NCBI GenBank assembly: GCA_018398815.1
Contig: CM031620.1
Coordinates: 67,110,698 to 67,174,697 of the forward strand
Source of the DNA: Conus ventricosus
Lineage: Eukaryota > Mollusca > Gastropoda > Neogastropoda > Conidae
Direction of reading: 5' to 3'
Length of the DNA: 64,000 nucleotides
How positions within the stretch are numbered: position 1 is the first letter of the stretch; each line of letters begins with the position of its first letter. The notes below the pieces were generated by a model. The model was not told the origin of the DNA and did no database searches. It was given only the letters and a program-made list of their open reading frames with translations. Below are positions 44,053 to 55,814 of this stretch, one piece after another. Both the position numbers and the translations under genes were made by a program.

Positions 44053-44486
44053 TTAATAAAAAATAAAATCAAGTACTGTTAGTTTGGTTTTGTCAATATT
44101 CACAGTAACCTTGTCAGATGATAAGGTGTTTATTTCATCCCCGTTTTTAGTAATGGCATAACAAGCCTAAGAGGGCCATCCAAGTTTTCAGACTTTATTA
44201 ATACTCCCCTTGCTAACACATGTTCTGGCAAACTACGAGCAGACTCCCCTGGAGTAATTAATAAAACAAAAATTAAAGTAACAGTGTTAGGCATTGGAAA
44301 TTTTGGGATAAATTCTAGGGTTACTGTGTCATCCCCCACTTCAGCTAAGGGCTTCTTTCTGCTCAGCATATATTCGCGCATATATTTATCTATTACAATC
44401 TGCTTTTTCTGTTGTGTTCCTGGGACAAGACTAGCAAGAAAGGGGCCTGCATTCAAAGCCTTTCTAAAACATTTTTTTTTAATCAT
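44053..44486 (-). pseudogene. Polinton gene of unknown function (leftward)
   Basis: Frame from 44486: MIKKKCFRKALNAGPFLASL, VIDKYMREYMLSRKKPLAEV, VTLEFIPKFPMPNTVT, LDGPLRLVMPLLKTG. A frame change at about 44140 gives the tail DKVTVNIDKTKLTVLDFIFY and a stop at 44053. No domain recognised. An upstream ATG at about 44515 gives only nine codons in another frame. Confidence 0.5.
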
Positions 44487-44519
44487 GCAACGTTTTTGTC
44501 ATCAATGTTCATTTTCCTG

Positions 44520-44596
44520 ATAAACATTAAATATTGCTTAAACAATTAACACTGAGTGCTGACCGTAGTAGGGAGATGAGGTAAACAGATACACAG

Positions 44597-44650
<54 letters not shown>

Positions 44651-44654
44651 GGGG

Positions 44655-44721
<67 letters not shown>

Positions 44722-44770
44722 AGGGGTGGGGAGAAAGAAGAGAGAGAGAGAGAGTACCACCATGTAACGA
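44520..44770. repeat. (GA)n microsatellite in Polinton
   Basis: Long GA runs at 44600-44646 and 44660-44715, with GGGAGG interruptions. It marks the left edge of foreign DNA inside the Polinton. Confidence 0.93.
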
Positions 44771-44779
44771 AAGAAGTTT

Positions 44780-47700
44780 ATAGTAAAAATGTCTCTATAA
44801 CGGAAGCCAGTGTTTGTCGAATAGACTTAGGTTTGAATTGACACTAGCAATATACTTTTCCAAAGAGTATCGATAAAGTATGCTTCTCCTGAAGTTACAA
44901 AAAACTGGATTAACATTTTGTAGTTGGATTTAAATGAAGAATTTGGCATACAGTATTAAAAAGTCCATCACACAGTCAGTCTGTATATCATCTGTTTACT
45001 CCAAATAATACTAGGTTCTTATCAATATTAACATTATGGCAGTGCTCAAGCTTATCAATGATATTTTGCTGAAACTCCAACCAAAATGCCCGTACAATGT
45101 CACAATCAAAAATCATGTTCTATGTCCTGTGGTCTTTGGTCACAGAAATTACAGTTTGGTGTGTTAACAATTTTACACTGATATAGGTACTTCTGTGATG
45201 GCAGAATTCTGTGCAACAGTCGGAATTGAAACCAGCGTAGTTGCACATCATTAGTAGTTTTAAAACAGTGTAAAAATATGGCATTCCAGTTTAAATTTTC
45301 GAACGAGTTGCTCCATTTCAAAACCGCAGCTGGAACAGCTCCGCTGTCAACAAGTACAGTTTGAAGAAATTTGTTGCCTTTCCTGATAGAAAACCATGAT
45401 TTTGTTTCAAGAATTTTAAAGGTATTTGTAAGTTCTACTTGTAATTTATTTTGGTATCCTTTGATTGCGTTCAGGATTCCATTGTAAGACAAAAAAATCT
45501 GTTTTTCTTATGGTAGGATATTTTGTTTTAAATTCATGATATGACATGTACTGCCCTGCTTCACCAACGAGTTGTCTGATGAAGTAGATGTTATTTTCAC
45601 ACCATTCTTTTACAAATATAGTTTTTTCACCCCTCAGAATGTCTTTATTGAAGTGAATGCATTCAGCCATAAATTCGTCAATATTTCTAGGACGACACAC
45701 TCTACAAACTCTCCCATAGTGCCTAAACACGTCAATCATTCCAGAAAGGATTCTTAACGGACTTGGTTAAAGTTTTGATATAATCTGCCCCTAAGAATTT
45801 AATATTCCATTTCAGGGTACATATCAAAGAGAAAGTCTTTAAGCTTGGAGTCACCCCCGGACTGTATTTATAAAGCCAGCTTAATTTCATAGCAGCAATG
45901 AAAGCTCTGATATCAATCATGCGCCAGTCCACCACAGACGTATGAGCTACATGCAACTGGTTTCCTAATTTTACTATTTTTACCATTCCATAAGAATGTA
46001 AACAACTCTTTCTCTAGTTCAGAGATAAAAATATCTGGTGGATCTGGTAGATTTATTAACAAATACGTTATTTTGGACAGGACAAGAGTCTTCACTACTG
46101 TTATTTTCCCTAGTGGTGTTAGCTGTCTTTTTTTCCAGTGTGATAAAATCCTTTTCATCTGAATTAATTTGTCATCATAGTTGATGGTGCTAATGGACTT
46201 TGTATCAATTGAAAATTTAATGCCAAGTATCTTGAAGATACCCGGGTCCCAAATGAAGTTTTTATCGTGCATAAACCTTAAATTGCAGTTTTTTTCTGCT
46301 ACCTATCCAAATGATCTGACTTTTATCAAAGTTCATGTTTAGTCCTGACATTTCAGCAAACTGTGTCAGCATGGCAATGGCTTCATTAAATGAATTTTCG
46401 CTGCCGTCTAAACACAAATCAGTGTCATCTGCAAATTGTGACAATAAGCTTTCCCTATTTTGAATTTTTATGCCCTTGATTAAATTGTCATGTCTGATCT
46501 TTAGTGACAGTATCTCTGCACAAAGAAGGTAAAGATACGGGGATGATGGATCACCTTGTCGAACACCACGTTCTATTGCAAACCAGCTAGAATATTGACT
46601 GTTGACAGAAACACAAGTATTAATATGTGAATAAAAAGTTTTGACCCAGTGAATCATATCTGGCCAAAGTTGAAAAAATCCAAGCATTTGTGCAAAAACG
46701 ACCATGAAATACTGTCGAAGGCTTTCTCAAAGTCTATTGACAGAATCATACCTGGGATGTGTTTTCTCTCAGCATATACTAAGGTATCATATAACATGCG
46801 AATATTCTCACCTATGTAACGACCTTTCAAAAAGCCCGTCTGGCTTTCATGGATAATGGAAGGCAAACAGACTTCAAGCGGTTGGCAATGCATGTCGATG
46901 CAATTTTATAAGAAATATTTAGTAATGAGATTGGACGCCAGTTTTTTACAAAACGTTTTGGTTTGCCTTCCTTAGGTATGCATATAATGACACCTTGACG
47001 TTGTGTTACAGAAAGTTCAGCATCAATAAAACCTTCGTTTATAGATCTAACAAGAAAAGCTCCAATATCAACAAAGAAGAACTTATAGCCAGGGCTTTTA
47101 CCATTTTTCATAGATTTTAAAGAGGCCGCTGCTTCCGTATACGAAATTTTTCCTTCTATGCTATGCTTATCTATGTCAGTAAATTTTGTTGCTTCCGGTA
47201 TATGAGATGTTAAACAAAAATCACGCACAGTCCTGTGGGAATATAGTTGTTGGTAAAATTGTTGTACTTCTTTCAAAATGGTTTCTTGTTCTGAGATAAC
47301 GTTACAGACTCTGTTTCCAAAAAGGGCATAGTTTTATCAATAAAATTTCTTTTTTCAAGGTTTACAAAAATACTTACTGACCTTTTCACCTTCATTTATC
47401 CATCTGACTCTGGAGCGAATTAGTTTGCCTTCGATTCGCATATTTCTTATTTCTTGTAGTTGTATTTTTAAGTTCTCTAGTTCATGCATGTTATTATCAT
47501 TGACATTCTCTTCGATTCTTTTAATCTGTTTTTCTAAGTCATTCTCTTGCTGTTTGTTGACCTTTTCTTAACAGTTGCATAAGAAATTGTTCTACCTCTT
47601 ATTTCTAGTAGTAGAGTCTCAAAGAACAATTTATCACTTATTGTAAATGTTAAATTTTAATCATCATTAGCAACATTGTCAATACTGGCCATGCTGTATA

Positions 47701-48552
47701 CTGGTACAGCATATTGCTGTTTGATATTGGTAATTACTTTTTTAATTTCTGCTATGTACTGTGCATCTTTTAATAGTGAATTTGTTGAATTTCCAGAAAG
47801 GTCTGTCACGTTTTAATTCATCTATTTTTAAGGATAACTGCAACCAGTGAGTGGTCAGATCGATAGCCTGGTTTGACATCAATACCTTTGACGTCATTCA
47901 TTATATCCTCAGAACATATAAAATAGTCTAGCCTGGCCTGCTTAATTGTATTGAATTTACGCCAGGTATATGAGCGTTTGTCTGGATATAATGTTCTGTA
48001 CATGTCGTAAAAACCATAACGTCCCATAAAATCAATGATTTTCTTACGGGTCCTCTGACGGCTTGCTGTGCTCTTATAATTACGAACATCCAATTTTATA
48101 TTTAGTGCACAATTCCAGTCTCCTCCAACAATAACTTGTTCACTGTTGTTGGTTTCAATCAACTCAAAAATCTTGTCAAAAAAGGCTGGGTCATCTCCGC
48201 TACTTGGGCCATAAATGTTCACTATAGTAACATTCTTATTTGACAATTGCACATTCATAAAAATATAGCAACCATCTTGATCTCTAATTACGTTAGTTAT
48301 TTTGTATTCAAAATTGTTATTAAAAAGTACTGCAACACCGTTCTTGTTAGTGTCCTCGCCACTAATCCATACATTGTAACCCGAGTTTGATCTAATAAAG
48401 TTTTCAGATTCAGTTTTCCAGTGGTTTCTTGTAAAAGATAAATGTTGCAATTCTGTTGTCTCAAAAAATCAAATACATCTTTTCTTTTTTCTCGTATCAT
48501 TCAGACCATTACAGTTGAAGGCACATATCTTTAAAACACTATTTTCTTCCAT
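44780..48552 (-). pseudogene. L1/Tx1-like LINE ORF2 (endonuclease and reverse transcriptase)
   Basis: A leftward ORF2 beginning MEENSVLKICAFNCNGLND at 48552. The APE endonuclease domain follows, with VIVGGDWNCALN, ARLDYFICS and the catalytic SDH in GYRSDHSLVAV (near 47850). Reverse transcriptase has LSIDFEKAFDSISW (motif A, near 46720), RGVRQGDPSSPYLYLLCAE (near 46530) and QFADDTDL (46425-46440). A C-terminal Cys/His motif (CNFCDQRPQDIEH, near 45115) and a degenerate tail follow. It is about 3.7 kb with several frameshifts. ORF1 was not found upstream, so it is 5'-truncated or decayed. It is inserted in the Polinton between two leftward genes. Confidence 0.9.
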
Positions 48553-49859
48553 CAGTAGTAATAGTGAATATCCACTGCCAATCTAGATAATGAAAAAACT
48601 TAAATCTGAAAATATGGCCAACGGAGAAAGGGATCATATTTGAACACACACTGGAATCTAAGTCCATATTTCAAAACTGGTAGCATTAGGTCAACATTGT
48701 ACACATACAAGGACACCGCACAAGTAGAGTATCTCAAAAGCGGATTTGTTTTGGTGGTTCTTTCTAAGTAAGGAATCATACGAAAGATAGTGAAAAGACA
48801 GAGTAGAAAGATAGCGGACAGGAGAAAGTTAGAATAGACCGACAAGAGATAGGTGTATATTTCACAAAACATACATCCACACATTCCACTTTCATACTGT
48901 TTTTACCTGACACTGTTCATGACCATCAAAAGCAAATCAGGCTTCCAACAATGAATACAAAAAATAAACCGGGGTGCTGGCCAACACACAACAGAAAGAT
49001 CGCAAGCATGTGAGATTAATCATAACATACTTGCACAATAAGACTCTAATCATGTCAACCTAGGGTACGCGCGGTTTCCCCTATATCCCTATATAATATG
49101 TATAGATATAATTGTGTTGGTGCTATGTGTGGTGTGTGTGGGCGCAGCGCGTTGTGAGGGAGTGAATGGTGAGTGAGTAATTGTGCGTTGTGTTGAAGTT
49201 GCAGGTGTGTGCGGTACGCGCGCGCGTGTGTGTGTGGGTAAACGCGCGCGCGGTGTGTGGTGCGTGCGCGTGTGCGCGCGGCGTGTGTGGTTGTGTCAGC
49301 GCGTGTGTGTGGTGGTGTTTGAAGAACAGGAACGTTATAGAATGCATGGATGATGGTAACAGCATGCCGCTAGCATGTGGTGACGGCAAGGGGGCAGAGT
49401 GGGGGGCTAAGAGATTGAATGTGGAACTGTTAAAGTGTGGGGCAAATACAACTTTTAAGTCAAGGAGCAAGCAAAAAGGAAACTGGTTCGGTTAAAATTT
49501 AGCAGAAACAGAAGACGCAGCATGTGGGGTTTTTAGCGTCACTGAAGGAGATGGAGTGGGGATAAGGAGGGGGGGGGGGGGGGGGGATGTAGGTGGTGGT
49601 GTGGGGGGGGGGGGGGTACTAAGGGAGGCAGGGCATAAAGACATTACGAGACATAGTCAAGGGAAACATGCAATAGGGGCGAGAGGACATAGGGGCCACA
49701 GAAAAAAAGAAGAAAAAAAGAAAAAGAAAAAAAAAGAAAAAAGAAATGCTTCTTCTGGGTATAAAGTATTTTACTTTGCTTAAGAGTGCGAAGTAGAATG
49801 GGGGTGGAGAACGGGACTGGATCGGGGCGGGAAGCACGGGGGGTTGGGATTGGCCACGG

Positions 49860-49918
<59 letters not shown>

Positions 49919-49974
49919 CAGAGGAGGCGGAAAGGGGGGGGGTGTCACATCAGCAAAAATCATGCTGTACATAC
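48553..49974. repeat. foreign DNA with GT, G-run and A/G tracts
   Basis: No gene is supported. It contains GT/GCGC-rich DNA at 49120-49320, G-runs at 49568-49587 and 49602-49616, an A-rich GAAAAAG tract at 49700-49745, and an almost pure G-run of about 55 bases at 49862-49916. Polinton coding resumes right after. Confidence 0.85.
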
Positions 49975-50286
49975 GTGTAAGTCAAATTTTAAATCCCAGT
50001 TAATTTCAGGGCGCAAGACCCAGTTGTTGTCTTGTCTATAAAGCCTGTATTCGTATTTGCCGTAATCATTGTTTCTAGGTTTCTTATAGTTCTAGGTTAG
50101 GATATTGCTGTCTTTTTTATCTTCAATTTCTGTTCGTTTGTAACCCCCATAATCTGTGTATTCAAATCCATAAACATTTCCTGGCACTCCTATTAAATCA
50201 AACTCAAATGTGTCTGCTAGGTCTTTTAGCTCTACTGCAATGCATTTAGGAGCTAGCTGCGCTTTTGATTCTGGCCCGCGAGACAT
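49975..50286 (-). pseudogene. Polinton gene of unknown function (leftward)
   Basis: From ATG 50286 (MSRGPESKAQLAPKCIAVEL), through KDLADTFEFDLIGVPGNVYG and YTDYGGYKRTEIED. Then, in another frame, comes NDYGKYEYRLYRQDNNWVLR followed by PEINWDLKF. About 100 codons, soluble, aromatic-rich, no domain I recognise. The gene is cut at its 3' side by the LINE-bearing insertion or ends close to it. Confidence 0.5.
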
Positions 50287-50409
50287 TCTTTTTATAATAG
50301 AAAATTATAATAAACAAATTGTTATAAATAAGTTGTCATAAATAAGTTGTTATAAATAAGCAGTCTATAATAAACAATCTATAATAAGCAAACGTATTGA
50401 ACTGGGGGT

Positions 50410-50988
50410 CAGTCCGCAAGCATAGTTTAGCGTGCTTAGATTTTTCCACTGCTCTTTTATTTTTTTTAGCTCATCCTTGTCCCTTATTATATAATTTTCA
50501 CTTAAACATTCTCAAAACTATCTTTGTCCTTAATGTAAAATAATACAACCGATTTTAACTGTGATCTAAAGTCTTTTAAGACAGCATTGTATTTCTGAGT
50601 TAATAGCCACACAAAAACTAATGCGTGGCGGCCACTAAAGGCTAGCTTTGAAAGAGCTTTTCTTTTTTTTAAAACAAGTTTTTCAGCTGAACAGTCATCA
50701 ATGATAAACAGCGTTTCAGTTCCTTCAAATAACCTATATTGTTTCTAAACAATCACTTAGCTTGTCAGTAGGATCAACTAAAAATATATTCTCTTTCTGC
50801 CCAAACATACTGCCTTTCTTTGTAAGACTTGTTGCGCTTAATGGTTGTGCAGAATATAACAATGTACTCGTAATGAAACCTGTATGTTGTTTGTAACAAA
50901 TCAAGTACGAAGACAGTTTCCCACACCCAGTAATCCCACAAATAAGCGAGCAGTGTGGGTCTTTGGGCAGAAAGTTCAAAGTATCCAT
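50410..50988 (-). pseudogene. Polinton packaging ATPase (FtsK/HerA type), frameshifted
   Basis: Starts MDTLNFLPKDPHCSLICGIT. The Walker A loop reads GITGCGKL (residues 18-25), with Leu where Ser/Thr normally follows Lys. After a frame change near 50735, Walker B is TLFIIDD (50690-50720). A sensor-like segment SGRHALVFVWLLTQKYNAVL follows. The family pumps DNA into capsids in Polintons and related viruses. The altered Walker A and further stops after about 50520 argue against activity. Confidence 0.82.
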
Positions 50989-51010
50989 CTGTTTTTAATG
51001 GGTTATTTCT

Positions 51011-52242
51011 TTAGCCTGTTTCTTCAATGTTTAACTGAGCGTCACAAACCACAAAAACGTGCATTTTTAACGGGCCGTTTCCGTCTGCTTTCCTGTTAAT
51101 CTGTATGGTTATGCCATCTGCCCCCACCCTTCTTCCACTTCCAAATAATCTGTTGTCATATGTTGATCTAAAATCCAGCCATAGTCCATATTGTTTTGTT
51201 AAGTAATCTTCAAGTCTTACATCATGAAGGTGAAGTTTTTTACAAACAATTGTTTGTCTGCCTCCAGCAAACACCTTCCTTACTTCAAAGTGTCGGTGAG
51301 GTAAAAGTCCACCTGAATACAATAGAACAGGCTTGCCATCTACTGTGCAAGACACCTGCTCAATTTTTGGATTATAAAACACTTCTGATTCTCTGTGAAA
51401 AGGAGTTGCACCTTCAGTAAACAGCAACAAAATTCCCCTTTAAGGACTTGAGAGAATAGCTTAGAGCTGTGTTCCAGACGGTGTCTTGCTTGTTTTTGTT
51501 TTCTGTAATGTGGTGCACAACTCTTTCAAAATAAATAACTGCTTACTTTTATACTGGTTTAAGACTGTTCTAGCCAGTTCAGGGTTAGTAACAACATCAA
51601 ACTCAAGAGAGATTTCACTTACTGTGTATTTAGCTTCAGGATCTTCAGACAGAACAACAGAATCGCTAGTATTAAATGTCAGTTCATAAGTAAGTTTATC
51701 TCTTAGTGCGCCTTGGTAGTATGGTTGATGCGTCTTCAACAGTTCAAAATCTAGAGGCACACAATCTGTTGCCAAATGCTAGTGCCACTGCCTGGTCTTT
51801 AAGATCATCCTTTGCATCCCCAGCATCAAGCCGGTGTTTTAAGACCGTTTGGGCTTTGTATTCCCTGATAAGCGTTGTCTTTTCTTTCTGTTCTGGGCAG
51901 CCATAGGGCAGAATAGAGTGTAAAAATGTCTGCGTTGTTTAGTGAAAAGACTTCTCTGCCCTCCAGTTTGATTTACATATTTTTAATGATGGCCCCTGCC
52001 CAAGTTAGCAACAACAGTAGCATTAGGATCTTCTGACTTAATATCTATTTGAATGCTAGTTTAGCAGTGCCTGGCATTTTAACATCGTCAGCCCCAAGAT
52101 CAGGAAATCTTACTGTTAACACTTGACCGGGTTGAACTGTTGATGGATTATTTATAACAAGTACAGTCTGCCTTATGCCGTTTATGCCATGGGGGTCTTT
52201 TGCTTTTCTGTATGGATCAAGATCGCAGCCGTACGAGTTCAT
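51011..52242 (-). pseudogene. Polinton major capsid protein candidate
   Basis: From ATG 52242 (MNSYGCDLDPYRKAKDPHGI), with VINNPSTVQPGQVLTVRFPD. After frame changes it continues with PLDFELLKTHQPYYQGALRD and SEISLEFDVVTNPELA (51461-51775), and then FYNPKIEQVSCTVDGKPVLL and YLTKQYGLWLDFRSTYDNRL (51011-51430). About 410 codons remain. Alternating beta-strand pattern and position next to the ATPase fit a double jelly-roll capsid protein, and I recognise the family as a conserved Polinton protein. Which capsid role it has is inference. At least three frame breaks are present. Confidence 0.7.
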
Positions 52243-52278
52243 TTTTTTTATAAAACAAAAAAGAATATATATAAAAAT

Positions 52279-53460
52279 ATGGATGAAGATTTTGACGCGA
52301 TTGAACCTATTGAAGAAGATGATGAAGAAGAAAGAGAACTGGGGCCTTCATTGCAAGAAGAACTTGAAGGAGAAGCAGCAGGTCAAGGAGCAGGATTAAG
52401 CCAAATACGATTGCTAGATAGAATTGAATCATTATATAGCCATATAGGACAAGAGCAGCCAGAAGCACTTAAGGTTTCCAATTTTTCAACAGATTAAAAA
52501 TAATCACTTGTATGTAAGAACTAGTAAAGGAGACCTTGTACGACTTACTACAAAATCAGACCCAAACAAGTTTTTAAAACAAGAGCACAATTCTTTGAGA
52601 CCTCCCTGTTGTTGATCAAAGACAATTAAACTTTATTGAAGATTTAAGGCCTGAGGCTGTTAGTCTTTTACAGGACTTGGGGCGAGAGTTGCCAACACAA
52701 TCTAAAATACAAAACATACCTCTTCAAGAATTAAATCGAACAGCAGATGAACTAATAGCAGAAATTGAAACGAGTTTTGATGAGGAGACACAGTTAAAAA
52801 CAATGGCGATTCTACATTGCCTATGCGTGAAATCTTGGGCCTTAATGCTGCTCTAAAGACTATAAGGGGTGAACTAACAAACAATTTAGCAAAACTTGGT
52901 GAGCTAGATAGAGAGATAGAAGAAGAAAAAATTGGCTGATACAGATGATAACAATTTAGGTAGGGCGAGAAGAAAAGGCTAGAATACAGCAGAAAATACA
53001 GGATTAATGCTAAAAGGGCAGCCCGGTTAGAACTGTTATCTACTAACAGATCACAGCTAGCATCAAAAACAAACAGAATCAGAGAAACTATAAACAGAAC
53101 ACTTTATAAAAACACTACGCCAGCAAAAGAATAAGGACTCTGTTTAGAGAACAGGGGATTACAATAGTTAATATATTAACAGCCATTGGGTTTGCTTTCT
53201 CTACACTCGTTTATGCATTAACCGTGGTGCGCCAACAGGGTCAGTAGCACCTCCAACGCCTCAGCATGGTAAAAGTTGGATTAGAAAACAAATTACACCA
53301 CCTAGTAAACTTATTAAAGAAGTTAGCTGCTAAAGCGCTTGATGCTTTGCCTGGCATAATAGGCAGTGTTGTTAGTTGGGTTTGTCTACTATATGCAAGT
53401 GGCTGGTTACATGGCTGACCACTGTGGACTTTAGGGCGTTGGCTGCTGATTAATTTTTAA
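52279..53460 (+). pseudogene. Polinton acidic coiled-coil/membrane protein
   Basis: Starts at ATG 52279 (MDEDFDAIEPIEEDDEEERE), strongly acidic. In changing frames it continues with LDRIESLYSHIGQEQPEALK, HLYVRTSKGDLVRLTTKSD, PLQELNRTADELIAEIETSF, REILGLNAALKTIRGELTNN and a Lys/Arg-rich coiled coil. It then gives a hydrophobic segment (EQGITIVNILTAIGFAFST near 53155-53215) and finally LLKKLAAKALDALPGIIGSV. It reads divergently from the capsid gene with only 36 bp between starts, so a shared two-way promoter is likely. It looks like a virion-associated protein, function unproven. Confidence 0.6.
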
Positions 53461-53755
53461 TAAAATAAAGTATAGCTAATCCATAAAAGTTAAAAACACA
53501 ACAAGGGCTGTCTTTTCGCTAGTGTGTCTGTCAGGGTGAAGTATATTAACAGGCAGTGTTGGTGGCTGCTTTCTGGTGTTGGGTTGCTTATAACTGGTGG
53601 TGGGTTGCTTTCTGGCTGTTCAGGGCTAGATGCTTCTTTTAAAATGGATGGTGCAGGCCTTGTGTTTAAACCTTATGTGTTTGTAAGTTTGGTCGTCTCC
53701 AGCTATGAGGATTTCATTATTATAATTCTGTATCATGCCAATCTGCAGTCTAAGG

Positions 53756-54662
53756 TCAGAGGTAGCATGTACAATCCATGGCCCACAACAAAGTCAACCT
53801 TTGACCTAGCATGGCAAGAACGTTTTGGTACCTTTGTATGCTAGAAGGCAAATCAACAGCAGAGTTAATAGCATCTTCTAAATTAGCCAGAAATTGTTTT
53901 CTGGCGTCAAAGCCTGTAGATTGATCCACTATGCAGACTTGGTCTGTGCTTGCGCTCCTAATAAACACAAACGTACGTCCGTATGGAGCCATTAAGTCTT
54001 GCACTCCTGGCATTGTTAGGCCTTACTTTCATCCAAGATAAATGTTGTCCCGCATCAGGTGTTTTTGTTTTATTGATCCCAGTCTAACTTGTTTGTTTGC
54101 TTAAAAAGGCAGTAGTCATAATTATATTCTCTTTTTGTGCCCCACAAATACAATGTGCCTAACACACGATTGCGGTCTAACTTTTGTCTAAAGTCAGTTG
54201 CCGGTTTTTTAATGTTAAATTCATTGCAGATTCTTTCATATGCATTATTGTTCATTGGGTTGTTGAAGGGATTAAACGCGTTGTCGTTGGGAGGGGCACT
54301 TGTAGTTCAGCTAGTATACGCCTGTACTGGTAATAAACATGAAAGTTATATACTGCCCTTACTAAGAGATTGGGGTGGTGTAAATGGTTTGCATATGAAA
54401 CACCACAACCAGGGGTTTTGAGCAGTAAATGGCAAAATTTAACTGATTCTGGAAAAAAGCCATAGGTGGGATACCATGCTGATGGCACTCTATCACTCTT
54501 TAAATTAGAGGATTTAAATATTTATTTAGTGGTTTACAAGTCGAGCTGAAAGCCATATGTTTCATCTACTGCAATGGTTAGGACACTGAAGTCCAAAGAT
54601 TTGGGGTTATAAAACCCTCCTACATTGTAAGTAGCACTTTCATTATATTTCAAAGGTTCCAT
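53756..54662 (-). pseudogene. Polinton structural protein candidate (leftward)
   Basis: From ATG 54662 (MEPLKYNESATYNVGGFYNP), stopping at DETYGFQLDL. It continues with WYPTYGFFPESVKFCHLLL and NFHVYYQYRRILAELQVPLP. A one-base slip near 54295 leads into DNAFNPFNNPMNNNAYERIC, then RQKLDRNRVLGTLYLWGTKR. The last piece is RKQFLANLEDAINSAVDLPS (53756-54013). I read these as one gene of about 300 codons because they follow in order on one strand. It is probably a capsid-associated protein, but the assignment is uncertain. Confidence 0.55.
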
Positions 54663-54739
54663 CTTTAAATAGTTTTTTTTAAAAAGTTATTTAAAAAAGG
54701 GTGCACATTTATATAACCAAGCAAAACACACGTGTGTTC

Positions 54740-55415
54740 TTAAAGTATCCATTGACAATGGGCGCGGGGGTAGTAGGGTTGCCCTTAAAGAAATTGGTTT
54801 TAAAGTTAAGTGGGTTAACATATCTGAAGAGGCTCAGAATAACTGGATTAATGTTAATGACGAACAAGGCAATCAAATAGCTCATATACAAATACCAGAA
54901 AGTTATTACAACTTTTGTTTCTTTAAAAGAAGTACTTAACGAATTTAGCATATTGCTAACAATTAACGATGCAAACCTCAAAATTACTATGCATTTTTAC
55001 TAGAAGAAAGAAGAGAGTACTTCTTCCTAAAGGGCCCTTTCTAAAATCTTGGGCTTTCACAGTAGTGCCAGATCTTATAAATTTAGTACAAGAGAAGACA
55101 AATATAAATTTGAAGGTAATGAACCATCCGATTTTCTCATGAACCCAATGTTGTATATCCATTTACAAGAGTTAAAAACAGACAGTAATTTGTTTAATGG
55201 CCAGCCATCTACAGTTCTAAGAGCACTACCATCAATTAAGGCAGGTTACTGTGATTATCAGTTAAACTCATTTGGTGAAAACAGCCAAATTTTAAAAAAT
55301 TAGTTGGGGATCTATAAATTCACTGAATATAAAAATAGCTAACCAAGATGGTAAACCAGTTGTTTGTTCTGATTTATTAGTAGTGCTTGAAGTAGAAGAG
55401 CGCACTAGAAAGTAG
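54740..55415 (+). pseudogene. Polinton minor capsid protein candidate
   Basis: Forward reading gives VALKEIGFKVKWVNISEEAQ, NWINVNDEQGNQIAHIQIPE, EVLNEFSILLTINDANLKIT, then YKFSTREDKYKFEGNEPSDF, LQELKTDSNLFNGQPSTVLR and finally KPVVCSDLLVVLEVEERTRK before TAG at about 55415. About 220 codons in several frames. Size, beta-rich pattern and position at the right end fit a single jelly-roll minor capsid protein, but this is inference. Confidence 0.5.
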
Positions 55416-55497
55416 TAAGGTCTCACTCTCAATCCTGCGGGTGTTAATTGTGTTATGATGACTAATTCTGTAAACCATTAGATTTTATGCTATGGAG

Positions 55498-55752
55498 AGA
55501 GAATGTCAATATCTTTGTTCATGATTACCTCATTTTTATGTTGCACGCAAGCCCCACTTTGAAGTAACGATTTCTTCGATTTTGGGTTTTTTGCATGTTA
55601 ATTGGGGTTTTTAGACGTTAGTTTTTTTTATAAAAACAATGTGCTAGTTTTGTAAAAAAAAACAGCAATAAAATGAAGAATTTTTTTTAAAAAAGAGGGG
55701 GTTTGCGTGCAAACAAAAATGGGGTGGTCGTGAACAAGATATTGACATTTCT
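55498..55752. repeat. Polinton right terminal inverted repeat
   Basis: Its reverse complement matches 33659-33937 across the whole length. The outer end reads GATATTGACATTTCT. Confidence 0.9.
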
Positions 55753-55757
55753 CAAGG
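55753..55757. other. right target-site duplication CAAGG
   Basis: Identical to 33654-33658. Confidence 0.6.
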
Positions 55758-55814
55758 TAAAAGTCGCACTCGTGACCTTGACCTTTAATCTTGGACTTTG
55801 AAACACACATTGTT

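Larger units (their letters stand above)
33659..55752. mobile_element. Polinton/Maverick element, 22.1 kb, both ends present
   Basis: It is bounded by inverted repeats of 279 and 255 bp (33659-33937 and 55498-55752) that begin AG and end CT, as Polintons do. CAAGG flanks both ends (33654-33658 and 55753-55757). Polintons make 6-bp duplications, and the sixth base here differs (C and T). Inside are the diagnostic genes: family B DNA polymerase, retroviral-type integrase, packaging ATPase and capsid-type proteins. Secondary insertions are a tandem ribozyme-like unit (42551-43300) and a LINE with low-complexity DNA (about 44530-49975). Without them it would be near 16 kb, normal for the group. 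Nearly all genes are frameshifted. Confidence 0.9.
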
